Shown one piece after another: positions 32,360 through 41,970 of a DNA stretch of 64,000 nt. Origin of the DNA: Phytohabitans houttuyneae (lineage in GTDB: Bacteria > Actinomycetota > Actinomycetes > Mycobacteriales > Micromonosporaceae). Positions within the stretch are counted from its first letter, which is position 1. Each line of letters starts with the position of its first letter. The stretch spans positions 921,001 to 985,000 of the forward strand of contig NZ_BLPF01000001.1 in NCBI RefSeq assembly GCF_011764425.1, in the 5' to 3' direction. The position numbers were made by a program, and so were the translations under genes. The notes below the pieces were generated by a model. The model worked only from the letters and a program-made list of their open reading frames with translations. It was not told the origin of the DNA and made no database searches.

Positions 32360-35300
32360 ATGGGCGACGAAACGGAGCAGCGCGACACACAGCGCGTGTG
32401 TCTGAAGTGCGACGCCCCGGCCAACCCCGAGCACCACTTCTGCGGCCGGTGCGGCGCCCCGCTGCACATCCGGTGTGGATCGTGCCTGGCGCTGGTCGCG
32501 CCCGAGTTCATGTTCTGCACCAGCTGCGGCAGCCCGCTCACCCGCGAGCTGCAGGCGACAAGCGCGCACCGCGAGGAGCGGCGCACGGTCAACGTGCTCT
32601 TCGTTGATCTCAAAGGCTTCACCGCGATGGCCGAGCGCCTCGACCCCGAAGACCTGCGCCGCCTGCAGGTGGACTACTTCAACACCGCGCGCGAGGTGAT
32701 CCGGCGGTACGGCGGGGTGGTCGAGAAGTTCATCGGCGACGCGGTCATGGCCGTCTTCGGCGTGCCGGTGGAGACCGAGCACGACGGGTACCGGGCGGTG
32801 CTGGCCGGCCTCGACATGCAGCGGGCGCTCGACGGCAAGCCCCTCGCGGGGCGCTACCCGATGCGCGCGCGGGTGGGCATCGCCACCGGCGAGGCGCTTG
32901 TGGACCTTGCCGCCGCCCGCAACGGCGGTGAGGCACTGCTCTCCGGCGACGTGGTGGCCACGGCCGCGCGGCTGCAGACCCACGCGCCGCCGGGCGGCGT
33001 CCTCGTCTCGGCCGCCACCCACCGCGCCACCGCCGGCTCGATCCGCTACGCCGAAGAGCCGCTCCACCTCGAGCTCGCCGGCAAGTCGCGGTCCGTCGAG
33101 GCATGGCTCGCCCAGGCTTCGGTACGCCGCCCGCCGGTCGTCGACGACGAAGGCACCCCGCTGGTCGGGCGCGCCGCCGAGCTCGACCTGCTCATGGCGG
33201 CGGTGCGGCGGTGCGTCTCCGAGCGCCGCGCCCACCTCGTGTCGGTGGTCGGCGCGCACGGCATGGGCAAGAGCCGCCTGGTGCGCGAGCTGTCCCGCCG
33301 CATCCACGACGACGGCGACCTGCTGGTGCGGTGGCGGGTCGGCCGCTGCCTGCCGTACGGGGCGGGAGGCACCTACGACGCCCTCGCCGAGATCGTCAAG
33401 GCCGAGGCGGACGTGCTCGACACCGACGACCCGGCCAGCACCCGCGAGCGGCTGACGGTCGCGCTGGCCGAGGTGCTGCCCGGCCCGGAGGTGTACCGCC
33501 TGGTGGGGCTGCTCGGCCCCCTCGCCGGCCTGCCCGGCCGCGCGGTGCGACCCGGCGAGATCGAGGCCGCCTGGCGCGACGCGCTGCTCGCGCTGGCCCG
33601 CCACATCCCCACCGTGCTGGTGATCGAAGACCTGCACTTCGCCGACCAGGCCATGCTCCGCTTCCTCGCCGACCTCGTGGAGGCCGGAGGCGATGTGCCG
33701 CTGCTCGTGCTGTGCACGTACCGGCCGGAGCTGCTCGACGAGCAGCCGGCCTGGCCGTCCGCGCTGCCCGGCATGCTCACCGTGTCGCTGGCCCGCCTGC
33801 GCAACGCGGAGATGCGCGCGCTGCTGTCCGGGCTGCTCCTCCAGCAGGACATGACCACCGACCACGCCGACCGCCTCACGATGATCACCGGCGGCAACCC
33901 GATGTACGCCGTCGAGTACGTGCGCATGCTCGCCGAGCGCGGCACCGGCTCGGTGCTCGGGCGCGACGGCGAGGTCGACGTGCCGGAAAGCGTCCACGGC
34001 GTGATCGCAAACCGCATCGACCTGCTCGACAACGCCGAGCGCACCGTGCTCAACGCCGCCGCCGTCCTCGGCGACCGCCTCTGGAGCGGCGCGATCGCCG
34101 ACATGCTCGCGCTCGACGCGGTCGGCGTGGCCGGCGTCCTGCGCCGCCTGCAGCGCCGCGACCTCCTCGTCGCCGGCAGCGTGTCCACTGTGGCCGGTGA
34201 GGCGGAGCTGACCTTCCAGCACCAGCTCGTGCGCGACGTGGCGTACCGCCGCCTGCCCCGAGCGAGCCGCGCGGCGCTGCACCGGCGCGCGGCGGCCTGG
34301 CTGGAGCGAGTCTCCATCGACGGCCGCAACGACCTCGCCACCGCCGTGGCCCGCCACCGCATCCAGGCCCTCGACCTCACCCAGAGCCTCGGCGAAGACA
34401 CCACCACCGACGCCGAGGCCGCCCGCACCGCGCTGCTCGCCGCCGCCGAGGCCGCCTTCGCCGTGTACGCGGTGGACGCCGCGCGCGGCTACACCGAGGG
34501 CGCGCTCAACGCCTGGCCCGCCGACCACGAGCCGGACGCGCGGCGCCGCACCGAGCTGTTCCACCACCGGCTGCAGTTCCTGGCCGACTCCGACAGCTTC
34601 TACCGCGACCGGGTCAAGCAGGTCGCCCGCCTCGCCGACCGCATGCGCGAGGCCGGCGACCGCACCGGCGAGGCCCGCGCCGAGACCCTCCTCGGCCTCA
34701 CCGAGCTCATGCGCGCCGAGCGCGACAAGGCCCGCGAACACCTCGACCGCGCCATCACCCTCTTCCGCGAGCTGCCCGACGACGCCGCCAAGACCGAGGC
34801 GTACGCGGAGCTGGCCCGCCTGCACCTGCTCGAGTTCCGCACCGACCTCGCCCTGCCCGCCGCCCGCGCCGCCCGCGACCTCGCAAACCGCCTGGGCCTG
34901 GCCGACGCCGAGGTGCACGCGCTGGTCACCGAGCATGCCACCCGCTACGTGGCCGGCGACCTCGCCGCCCTCGACGACCTGGAGCAGGTCATCGAGACCT
35001 GCCGCGCGCAGGGCCTGCCCACGCTGCGGCGCGCGCTGCACAACCTCGCCACGTTCCGCCAGGAGGAGGGCGACCTGTCCGGCGCCGCCGACCTCGAACG
35101 CGAGAGCCGCACCGTCCACGGTGGACAGATCAGCCTCGTGCTCGACCACTCGGAGGAGGCCGAGCTGGCCTACTTCAGCGGCGACTGGGTGGCCCTGCTG
35201 CGCGCCGCCGACGAATACCTCGACCACGAGGCCGAGGGCGCCGGCACCGCCGACTGGGACCTGCAGCTGCGCGGCCGCCGCGCCTGGATCGGCGCCCTCT

Positions 35301-35797
35301 GCGGCCGCCCCGACGGCGAAGACATCGCCCGCAGCCTCGACGTCGCACACCGCTCCGGCTTCGTCCGCCTGCGCTACAACGCCTACGCACACGGCGCCCT
35401 GGCCCGCGCCCTCGACGGCAACGTGGACGGCGCCACCACCCTGCTGGCCGACCTGGCCAGCCTGTGGCGCGAGGCACCGACCGCCCTCACCCTGGAGTGG
35501 CTCTCCGCCGCAGCCCACGCCACCGTCCTCACCCCGGCCGCCGCGCCCGCGATGGCCGAGGTCGTCCGCACCAGCCTGCGCCGCACCCGCTGGGTCGAAG
35601 CCGCCGAAGCCCTGATCGCCGGCAACCCGGCCGCCGCGGTCACCCTCTACGACGACATCGGCTGCGCCAGCGACGCCGCCCTGTCCGCCGTGTGGGCCGC
35701 CCGCACCGCGCCCACCGAGCCGCACCTGGACCGCATCCGCACCTTCTCCGCCCGCAACCACGCCGGTCGACTCCTGGACCTCGCAGCTCTCCGCTGA
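32360..35797 (+). CDS. Zinc-ribbon / class III nucleotide cyclase / AAA ATPase regulator
   Basis: 1145 residues. N-terminal double zinc ribbon (CLKCDAP...HHFCGRCG, CGSC...FMFCTSCG, ~14-58). Class III cyclase domain ~78-250 with metal residues in VNVLFVDLKGFTAMAERL and VEKFIGDAVMAVFGVP. AAA/NB-ARC-like ATPase ~275-560 with Walker A GAHGMGKSRLV and Walker B VLVIEDLHFAD, then TPR-like helices to the C-terminus. The layout resembles adenylate/guanylate cyclase-ATPase signalling proteins of actinobacteria. ATG 32360 has GAGGA ~11 bases away; the frame is open to 32225. The last 16 codons are repeated twice after the stop. Confidence 0.88.
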   Translation: MGDETEQRDTQRVCLKCDAPANPEHHFCGRCGAPLHIRCGSCLALVAPEFMFCTSCGSPLTRELQATSAHREERRTVNVLFVDLKGFTAMAERLDPEDLRRLQVDYFNTAREVIRRYGGVVEKFIGDAVMAVFGVPVETEHDGYRAVLAGLDMQRALDGKPLAGRYPMRARVGIATGEALVDLAAARNGGEALLSGDVVATAARLQTHAPPGGVLVSAATHRATAGSIRYAEEPLHLELAGKSRSVEAWLAQASVRRPPVVDDEGTPLVGRAAELDLLMAAVRRCVSERRAHLVSVVGAHGMGKSRLVRELSRRIHDDGDLLVRWRVGRCLPYGAGGTYDALAEIVKAEADVLDTDDPASTRERLTVALAEVLPGPEVYRLVGLLGPLAGLPGRAVRPGEIEAAWRDALLALARHIPTVLVIEDLHFADQAMLRFLADLVEAGGDVPLLVLCTYRPELLDEQPAWPSALPGMLTVSLARLRNAEMRALLSGLLLQQDMTTDHADRLTMITGGNPMYAVEYVRMLAERGTGSVLGRDGEVDVPESVHGVIANRIDLLDNAERTVLNAAAVLGDRLWSGAIADMLALDAVGVAGVLRRLQRRDLLVAGSVSTVAGEAELTFQHQLVRDVAYRRLPRASRAALHRRAAAWLERVSIDGRNDLATAVARHRIQALDLTQSLGEDTTTDAEAARTALLAAAEAAFAVYAVDAARGYTEGALNAWPADHEPDARRRTELFHHRLQFLADSDSFYRDRVKQVARLADRMREAGDRTGEARAETLLGLTELMRAERDKAREHLDRAITLFRELPDDAAKTEAYAELARLHLLEFRTDLALPAARAARDLANRLGLADAEVHALVTEHATRYVAGDLAALDDLEQVIETCRAQGLPTLRRALHNLATFRQEEGDLSGAADLERESRTVHGGQISLVLDHSEEAELAYFSGDWVALLRAADEYLDHEAEGAGTADWDLQLRGRRAWIGALCGRPDGEDIARSLDVAHRSGFVRLRYNAYAHGALARALDGNVDGATTLLADLASLWREAPTALTLEWLSAAAHATVLTPAAAPAMAEVVRTSLRRTRWVEAAEALIAGNPAAAVTLYDDIGCASDAALSAVWAARTAPTEPHLDRIRTFSARNHAGRLLDLAALR

Positions 35798-35932
35798 CGG
35801 CACCCAGCAGCCTCCGCCCGCAACCACGCCTATCGACTCCTGGACCTCGCCGCGCTCCGCTGACAGCACCCAGCAGCTCCGCCCGCAACCACGCCGGTCG
35901 CCTCCAGGACCTCGCCGCGCTCCGCTGACGGC
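35747..35932 (+). repeat. Triplicated 3' end of the cyclase gene (65-66-bp tandem repeat)
   Basis: Three tandem copies start at 35747, 35813 and 35878 (periods 66 and 65). Copy 1 is the true gene end. Each can be read as SARNHA(G/Y)RL(L/Q)DLAALR plus TGA, so the peptide and its stop are kept in copies 2 and 3, although copy 3 is in another frame relative to the gene. The spacers share CACCCAGCAGC. Copies differ at several bases, so the duplication is not brand new. Confidence 0.85.
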
Positions 35933-35976
35933 ATGGCAGCAGTCTCGGGCCGGCGGGATCTGGGCGGCTCCCCATC

Positions 35977-37230
35977 TCAGGGCGGTGCCGGTCCGACTGT
36001 GTAGGTGTGTCCGAGCCGGGTCCGCCAGACGAAGGTGCCCGGGGTCGGCTGGCTCAACCTGACGCCTTTACTGTGCTTGTAGCCATGGCAGTGCCGACAC
36101 AACACGCCCAGATTGGCCGGTGTGGTGGATCCGCCGCTCTCCCAGGCGACCGTGTGGTCCAGATCTGACCGGCCCGCCGGGACCCGGCAGCCGGGCGCGC
36201 GGCAGGTGCGGTCGCGGGCCTGGACGAACGCGGCGAGACCGGCCGCGGGGCGCCGGCGCAGGGGACCGTGCGCCATGACGGCGCCCCGGCCGTCAACCAC
36301 GGTGAACCGCCACGACCGGTCGCGCTGCTGGTCGGCGACCTTGGCGGCGATCTCGGCGAGGACCGGGCCCCAGCCCTTGATCTCACCGGGATGCGCGCCG
36401 AGGCCGGCCAGGGTGGCGAACGGGACGACCAGCTCCACGCCGCCGACGCGCGGGGCGGGCGCGGTCGCCGCGTGGTGGCCATTGAGAATTTCCAGGAACA
36501 GGTCGGCGCGCAGCTCGTCAAGGGACCGCGTGTCGCCGGACCGCTTGGCCGCGCGGGCGAGCGCGTCGATCCGGGCTGCCGCCGCCGCGGCCCGCTCGGG
36601 CGGCAGGTGACAACCGGCGAGCGTCGCGGTGCCGTCCTGGTCCAGACCGTGCTCGATCCGGCGCCGGGTCAGGGCTTCACGCTGCCGCTGCGCGGCGGCC
36701 TCGGGATCGGCGGCGATGACCAGCTTGCGCAGCCGGGCGCGCAACTGCCCGGTGGTCCACCCGCCGGCCGCGGGCAGCACGAGGTCGACCAGCTGCCGGG
36801 CCAGCGGCGGCGGCAGGGCGGCGGTCTCCTCGTCGAGGACGCGGGCCCTGGCCAGATCGATCCGGCCGGACCGGAGCGCTGCGTGCGCGGCCGGAAGGCG
36901 CTCGACCAGTTGGCATGCCGTGCCCATCAGCGTGTCGGCGGCCCGCCGGGTCAGGGCCAGCGCGAACCGGACCTCGTCGGCGGCGAACTCCTCCGGGCGG
37001 TCGGTCCGCTCGGGCGGGCTGGTCTCGTCGCCCGGCGGGCAGAATGCGGACTCCCATGCCGCGGCCAACAGCGCGGCCTGGTAGTGGGCGATCTGCCGGG
37101 AGATGGCCTTGACCACCTCCACCACCTCGAACCCATTCAGCGCCGCCAGGTCGATGCGGTCGAGGACGGCGGCCAGCTCCGCCCCCGGCGGCAGCTGGAC
37201 CAGCTTGCCGGCAACACCCTCTTCGAACAC
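35977..37230 (-). CDS. DUF222 / HNH endonuclease (13E12-repeat family)
   Basis: 417 residues. DUF222 region ~20-300 (helical, with FEVVEVVKAISRQIAHYQAA and FALALTRRAADTL), then an HNH nuclease domain ~330-400: RDRTCRAPGCRVPAGRSDLDH, NLGVLCRHCHGYKH. The C-terminus VWRTRLGHTYTVGP is typical. Such genes are abundant in actinobacteria, related to the mycobacterial REP13E12 family and thought to be mobile or domesticated nucleases. GTG 37230 is the best start; the frame continues to 37935 as a shadow of the dehydrogenase. It is convergent with the cyclase gene and its tandem repeat. Confidence 0.86.
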   Translation of the reverse strand: MFEEGVAGKLVQLPPGAELAAVLDRIDLAALNGFEVVEVVKAISRQIAHYQAALLAAAWESAFCPPGDETSPPERTDRPEEFAADEVRFALALTRRAADTLMGTACQLVERLPAAHAALRSGRIDLARARVLDEETAALPPPLARQLVDLVLPAAGGWTTGQLRARLRKLVIAADPEAAAQRQREALTRRRIEHGLDQDGTATLAGCHLPPERAAAAAARIDALARAAKRSGDTRSLDELRADLFLEILNGHHAATAPAPRVGGVELVVPFATLAGLGAHPGEIKGWGPVLAEIAAKVADQQRDRSWRFTVVDGRGAVMAHGPLRRRPAAGLAAFVQARDRTCRAPGCRVPAGRSDLDHTVAWESGGSTTPANLGVLCRHCHGYKHSKGVRLSQPTPGTFVWRTRLGHTYTVGPAPP

Positions 37231-37304
37231 GCGTCCGAGTCTAGTCAACCCACCCACCGCGCACCATCCACGATGGACGCATAACCACAACATCGTGCAT
37301 CTGT

Positions 37305-38456
37305 TCAGGTGGAGAGCGAGATCCAGGCACCGGTGCGGAAGGATTCGGCCATGGCGGCGGTCGCGCGGGCGGCGTGGACCGCGTCGATGAGCACGGGGCC
37401 GTGCGCTGCACCGTCCACTATGGAGCGCAGAAAGCCGGCCGCCTCGATGACCTTCAGGTCGTCGTAGCTCATCGCTATGCCGGCGCCCGGCTGGAAGGCG
37501 GCGAACTCGCCGGCGCCGGGGCCCACGTGCTCCGCGGCCAGCGACAGGTTCTGGTAGCCGCCGCCCGTCGACACGCGCAGCTCGCCCATGCGGCGGAAGT
37601 CCCAGGCAAGCGCGCCCTCCGTGCCGTGGATCTCGAAGCCGTAGTTGTTCTGGTCGGTGACGCTGACCCGGCTCGCCTCCAGCGAACCCCGCGCGCCCGA
37701 AGCGAAACGGACCAGGCATGCGGCCCAGTCCTCGTTTTCCACCGGGCCGAGCGCGCCGCTCGCGATCGCGTAGTGGCTGGTGGCGCCGGACGGCGTGGGG
37801 CGTTCCGGGATGAACGTGGCCTGGTCGGCGACCACCGCGTCCAGCGGTCCGAGCAGGTGGCGGGCGAGGTCGGCGGCGTGCGACATGAGGTCGCCGAGCA
37901 CGCCGGAGCCGCTCGTGGCGCGGACGAAGCGCCACGACAGCGCGCCCATGGGGTGGGCCGCGTAGTCGCCCAGGAAGCGGAACCTCGCGTGGGTCACGGT
38001 GCCCAGGTGGCCGGCGGCGATCAGCTCGCGGGCGCGGGCCACGGCGGGCGCGCTCCGGTAGTTGAAGCCGACGGTGCCGCGGACTCCGGCCTCGGCCGCC
38101 GCGCTTTGGACGGCGGCGGCCTCGGCGGCGTCGCGGCCGACCGGCTTCTCGATCCAGATGTGCTTGCCGGCGCGGGCGGCGGCGACCCCCACCTCGACGT
38201 GCAGGTCCGTCGGTGTGGTGATGCTGACCGCCTCGACCTCCGCGTCGGCGAGCACGCCGGCCCAGTCCACTGTGGTGCGCGCGAAGCCGTAGCGGCGTGC
38301 GGCGTCCTCCCGCAGGGCCGCGACCGGGTCCGCGGCGGTCACCAGCCGCGGCGCCAGCGCCAGGTCGGGGAAGTGGTGGCCGACCCGCAGGTACGACTGG
38401 GAGTGCACCCGCCCCATCCAGCCCAGGCCGATGACGCCCACGCCGATCGTCCTCAC
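37305..38456 (-). CDS. Gfo/Idh/MocA-family dehydrogenase
   Basis: 383 residues. NAD(P) loop GVGVIGLGWMGRVHSQSY, EKP motif in HIWIEKPVGRDAAEAAA, and the SHAADLARHLLGPLDAV helix of the catalytic domain. Last gene of the inositol operon, overlapping the GntR gene by ATGA, so its likely substrate is an inositol isomer or related cyclitol/sugar (for example scyllo-inositol); the sequence does not fix this. Distinct from the shorter iolG upstream. Confidence 0.88.
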   Translation of the reverse strand: MRTIGVGVIGLGWMGRVHSQSYLRVGHHFPDLALAPRLVTAADPVAALREDAARRYGFARTTVDWAGVLADAEVEAVSITTPTDLHVEVGVAAARAGKHIWIEKPVGRDAAEAAAVQSAAAEAGVRGTVGFNYRSAPAVARARELIAAGHLGTVTHARFRFLGDYAAHPMGALSWRFVRATSGSGVLGDLMSHAADLARHLLGPLDAVVADQATFIPERPTPSGATSHYAIASGALGPVENEDWAACLVRFASGARGSLEASRVSVTDQNNYGFEIHGTEGALAWDFRRMGELRVSTGGGYQNLSLAAEHVGPGAGEFAAFQPGAGIAMSYDDLKVIEAAGFLRSIVDGAAHGPVLIDAVHAARATAAMAESFRTGAWISLST

Positions 38457-39196
38457 CGCGCCACCAGGGTCAGCTCGAAGGAGTACAGCGACGCGCGGTA
38501 CGCGTGCTGCCCGAACTCGACCGCCCGCCCGGCGTCGTCGTAGGCCGTCCGCGCCATCGTCAGCAGCGGGGCGCCGCGCGGCTCCCCCAGCGCCTTGGCC
38601 TCGGCGGCGGTGGCGCGGCGGGCGCCGATGGTCTGCTCGGCGAGGCGGAGGTTGACGCCGGCGGCGCGCATCAGCTGGTACAGGCCGCGGTCGCGCAGGT
38701 CGTCGGCGCTGATCCGGAGCAGGCCGGCCGGCAGGTAGTTGCGCATGAGCGCGAGTGGCTCACCCTGCGCGTACCGCAGCCGCTCGACCGCGAGGACCGA
38801 GGCGCCGCTGGGCAGCACGAGCGCGACCGCCACCTCGTCCGGCGCGGTCACCGAGGCGAGGGAGAGCACGTCGGTGCGCGGCTGCTGGTGCGTGCGGTCC
38901 AGGTCCTCGTACAGGCTGGTCAGCTCGACCGTGCGGCGGACCCGGGCGTGCACGACCTGGGTGCCCACCCCGCGCTTGCGCACGAGCATGCCCTTGTCCA
39001 CGAGGTACTGGATGGCCTGCCGCATGGTCGGGCGGGACAGGCCGAGCTGGTCGGCGAGCGCGACCTCGTTTTCTAGGCGCGTGCCCGGCGTGAGGTGGCC
39101 GGTCGCGATCAGCTCCTCCAGCCGCCGCGCGACCTGGAAGTACAGCGGCACGGGGCTGGACCGGTCGATGCGGATGAGCTCACTCACCGGGGTCAC
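38453..39196 (-). CDS. GntR/HutC-family regulator of the inositol operon
   Basis: 247 residues. Winged-helix GntR domain ~10-75 (VPLYFQVARRLEELIATGHL, LGLSRPTMRQAIQYLVDKGM) and a UTRA effector domain ~95-240 (YLPAGLLRISADDL, AEQTIGARRATAAEAKALG, VEFGQHAYRASLYSF). Sits inside the iol operon, with GTG 39196 overlapping the iolG stop, so it probably represses its own operon and responds to an inositol catabolite. A palindromic site at the operon head (48380-48402) is a candidate operator. Confidence 0.9.
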   Translation of the reverse strand: MTPVSELIRIDRSSPVPLYFQVARRLEELIATGHLTPGTRLENEVALADQLGLSRPTMRQAIQYLVDKGMLVRKRGVGTQVVHARVRRTVELTSLYEDLDRTHQQPRTDVLSLASVTAPDEVAVALVLPSGASVLAVERLRYAQGEPLALMRNYLPAGLLRISADDLRDRGLYQLMRAAGVNLRLAEQTIGARRATAAEAKALGEPRGAPLLTMARTAYDDAGRAVEFGQHAYRASLYSFELTLVAR

Positions 39197-40199
39197 GGTG
39201 ACGATTCTCCAGAGTAGAGCGCTGGCCGTTCGGCCAGGTCCACCATCGTCCGGCTGCCGCGGGACGCCACGGCGGCCTCGGCGACGGCGGTGGCCGCGTA
39301 CCCGTCCCAGGCGCTCGGCCCCGTCGCCGTCCCGCGGTGCACGGCGTCGACCCAGTCCTGCAGCTCGTCCACGTAGGCCTGGGCGAAGCGGGCCTGCCAG
39401 TCCATCGGCAGCGCCTGCACCCGCCCGCCGTCGAGGGCGACGGCGCCGGTGGTGGGCGCCTCCAGCGCGACGGTGCCGGTGGTGCCGACGACCTCGCAGC
39501 GCACGTCGTACCCGTAGCGGGCGTTGACGAAGACCTCCGCGTCGATGACGATCCCCGCTCGCTCTCCAGCAGCACGAGCCGGGGGTCGCGCAGCTGCGGC
39601 GAGGCGAGCGGGCTGTGCGGCACCTCGACCACGGTCGCGGCGACGATCTCCTGGCCGAGCAGCCAGCGGGAGGCGTCGACCTCGTGTACGAGCGAGTCGG
39701 TCAGCGACATGTCGCCGGTGAAGGCCGGCGGGACGCTCACGTTGCGGTGGACACAGTGGACGAGCAGCGGCTCGCCCACCCGCCCGGCGGCGAGCGCGCT
39801 CTTCACGGTGAGGTAGCCGACGTCGTACCGGCGCATGAAGCCCACCTGCACCAGCCGCCGCCCGTACGTCATCTCGGCCTCGACCACCTTGAGCGCCGCG
39901 CCGGACGTGGTGGCGAGCGGCTTTTCGCACAGCACCGGCTTGCCGGTGGCGACGCAGGCGAGCACGAGGTCGGCATGGGTGTCTCCGGGCGAGGCGATGA
40001 GCACCGCGTCGACCGCCGGATCGTCGATGACGTCGTGCCCCTCGCGATGGACGGCCGCCCCGGCGACGGCGGCGACGCCGGCGGCGCGGTCGGTGTCCAC
40101 ATCGAACACGGCGGTCACCCGCGCACCCGCCACCCGGCTCGTCAGCCGGCGCACGTGCTCGGTGCCGATCATTCCCGTGCCGATGACCCCAACGTTCAT
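39193..40199 (-). pseudogene. iolG: Inositol 2-dehydrogenase, single-base frameshift
   Basis: ATG 40199 begins a normal Gfo/Idh/MocA dehydrogenase (MNVGVIGTGMIGTEHVRRLT, EKP in CEKPLATTSGAALK, VHEVDASRWLLGQEIV). At about 39553-39556 a run of four C (G on the coding strand) breaks the frame. The correct continuation IVIDAEVFVNARYGYD...ALYSGESSP lies in the next frame and stops at 39193, which overlaps the GntR start as operon spacing predicts. One extra base in the run would give a 335-residue protein of normal length. As written, translation runs in the wrong frame to 39180. Either a recent mutation or a homopolymer sequencing error. Confidence 0.9.
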
Positions 40200-40210
40200 C
40201 GCGTGCTCCC

Positions 40211-40981
40211 TCAGTTTCGCTGCAGCTCGTGCGTGAGCGCGGTCAGCTCGTCTCCCCCGGCCATCTCGCGGGTCAGGTCGTCGAGGCTGATCTGGTCGCG
40301 CTTGCGGTCCAGCCGCATCCGGCCCCGGTTGAGCAGGATGAAGTGGTCGCCGACCAGGTACGCGTGGTGCGGGTTGTGGGTGATGAACACGACGCCGATC
40401 CCCGCGTCCCGCGCCGCCGCGACGTACTTGAGCACGACGCCGGACTGCTTGACGCCCAGCGCCGCGGTCGGCTCGTCGAGGATGAGGACCCGCGCTCCGA
40501 AGTGGATGGCCCGGGCGATGGCCACGCACTGCCGCTCGCCGCCGGAGAGCTGGCCGATGGGCTGCTCCACGTCGTTGAGGTTGATCCCCATCCGGGCCAG
40601 CTCGTCCCGGGTGGTGCGGCGCATGGCGTCGGCGTCGAGGCGGCGCAGCGGACCAAGGCCTTTCGTCTGCTCGGAGCCGAGGAAGAAGTTGCGCCACACC
40701 GGCATCAGGGCCACGACCGCCAGGTCCTGGTACACGGTGGCGATGCCCCGGTCGAGCGCGGCGCGCGGCGATCCGAAGCGCGCCGGCTCACCGTCGACCA
40801 GCATCTCGCCCTCGTCGTGCTGGTGCAGCCCGGACATTATCTTGATGAGCGTGGACTTGCCGGCGCCGTTGTCGCCCAGCACGCACGTGATCTCGCCGGC
40901 GTTGACCCGCAGCGACACGTCCTGCAGCGCGACGATCGTGCCGTACCGCTTGCCCACGCCGGTCATCTCGATGAGCGGCAT
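40211..40981 (-). CDS. Sugar/inositol ABC transporter ATP-binding protein
   Basis: 256 residues. Walker [18 protein letters not shown], signature [15 protein letters not shown], Walker [15 protein letters not shown] and switch His in [14 protein letters not shown] single-domain ATPase, half the size of RbsA-type double ones, as in several actinobacterial inositol or sugar CUT2 systems. Follows the permease by 2 bases and precedes iolG by 11. Confidence 0.92.
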   Translation of the reverse strand: MPLIEMTGVGKRYGTIVALQDVSLRVNAGEITCVLGDNGAGKSTLIKIMSGLHQHDEGEMLVDGEPARFGSPRAALDRGIATVYQDLAVVALMPVWRNFFLGSEQTKGLGPLRRLDADAMRRTTRDELARMGINLNDVEQPIGQLSGGERQCVAIARAIHFGARVLILDEPTAALGVKQSGVVLKYVAAARDAGIGVVFITHNPHHAYLVGDHFILLNRGRMRLDRKRDQISLDDLTREMAGGDELTALTHELQRN

Positions 40982-40983
40982 CG

Positions 40984-41970
40984 TCACCTCCGTACCGCGA
41001 GTCGCCGGACCCACATGTTCAGGACCGTGGCGAAGAGAAGCATCACGCCGAGGAAGAACTTGAACCAGTCGGCGTCCCACCCGGCGTACACGATCCCCTG
41101 GTTGGTCATGCCGAAGATGAGCGCACCGAACGCGGCGCCGATCGCCGAGCCGTAGCCGCCGGTGAGCAGGCACCCGCCGATGACGGCCGCGATGATGTAG
41201 ATGAACTCGTTGCCGACGCCCTCGCCGGACTGCACGGTGCTGAACGCGAAGAGCCGGTGCATGCCCATGAACCACGCGCACAGGCCGACGCCCATGAACA
41301 GCGCGATCTTCGTCTGGCGCACCGGCACGCCGACCGCCCGCGCGCTGTCCTCGTTGCCACCCACCGCGAAGATCCAGTTTCCGGCGCGGGTGCGCAGCAG
41401 GATCCAGGTGCCGACCGCGACGAACAGTAGCCACCACAGCACGGTGATCCGGATCGTCACGCTGCCGATGTCGAACGAGGACGCGAAGATCGCCTTGGCG
41501 GCGCCGAAGCCGTCCATGTCGGAGATGTTGTCCGTGGCCACCTGGCCGCTCACCTGCTTGGTGACCGCGATGTTCGCACCTTGGAGCATGAGGAACGTGC
41601 CGAGCGTGACAAGGAAGCTCGGTATCCGCGTCGTCGTCACCAGAAAGCCGTTGAAGAAGCCCACGCCGAGCGCGAAGAGCAGCGAGACGAACACGCCGAC
41701 CCACACGTTGAGGCTCAGCTGGTAGCTGAGCATCGACGCGGTGAGCGCGGACGCGGTGACGTTGACGCCGGCCGAGAGGTCGAACTCGCCGCCGATCATC
41801 AGCAGCGCCACCGGCACCGCCATGATGCCGATCGTCGAGCTGACGTAGAGCACCGTGCCCATCGAGGTCGCCTGCCGGAACGGGTCGGCGATCGCGAAGA
41901 AGAACACGAAGATCGCGATGACACCCACCACCGAGCCGAGCTCGGGTCTGGCGAGCAACCGATGAGTCAT
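40984..41970 (-). CDS. Sugar/inositol ABC transporter permease (RbsC type)
   Basis: 328 residues with about ten membrane segments. CUT2/RbsC family marks: [47 protein letters not shown]-like [20 protein letters not shown] and [20 protein letters not shown]. Exports no protein domain of its own beyond the channel. ATG 41970 overlaps the binding-protein stop. Predicted to import inositol with its two neighbours. Confidence 0.92.
   Translation of the reverse strand: MTHRLLARPELGSVVGVIAIFVFFFAIADPFRQATSMGTVLYVSSTIGIMAVPVALLMIGGEFDLSAGVNVTASALTASMLSYQLSLNVWVGVFVSLLFALGVGFFNGFLVTTTRIPSFLVTLGTFLMLQGANIAVTKQVSGQVATDNISDMDGFGAAKAIFASSFDIGSVTIRITVLWWLLFVAVGTWILLRTRAGNWIFAVGGNEDSARAVGVPVRQTKIALFMGVGLCAWFMGMHRLFAFSTVQSGEGVGNEFIYIIAAVIGGCLLTGGYGSAIGAAFGALIFGMTNQGIVYAGWDADWFKFFLGVMLLFATVLNMWVRRLAVRR

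Noticed and set aside
32210-35869. 1219-codon minus-strand open frame opposite the cyclase gene
   Set aside because: Gly/Val/His-rich with no motif; it is the antisense of a gene with clear domains.
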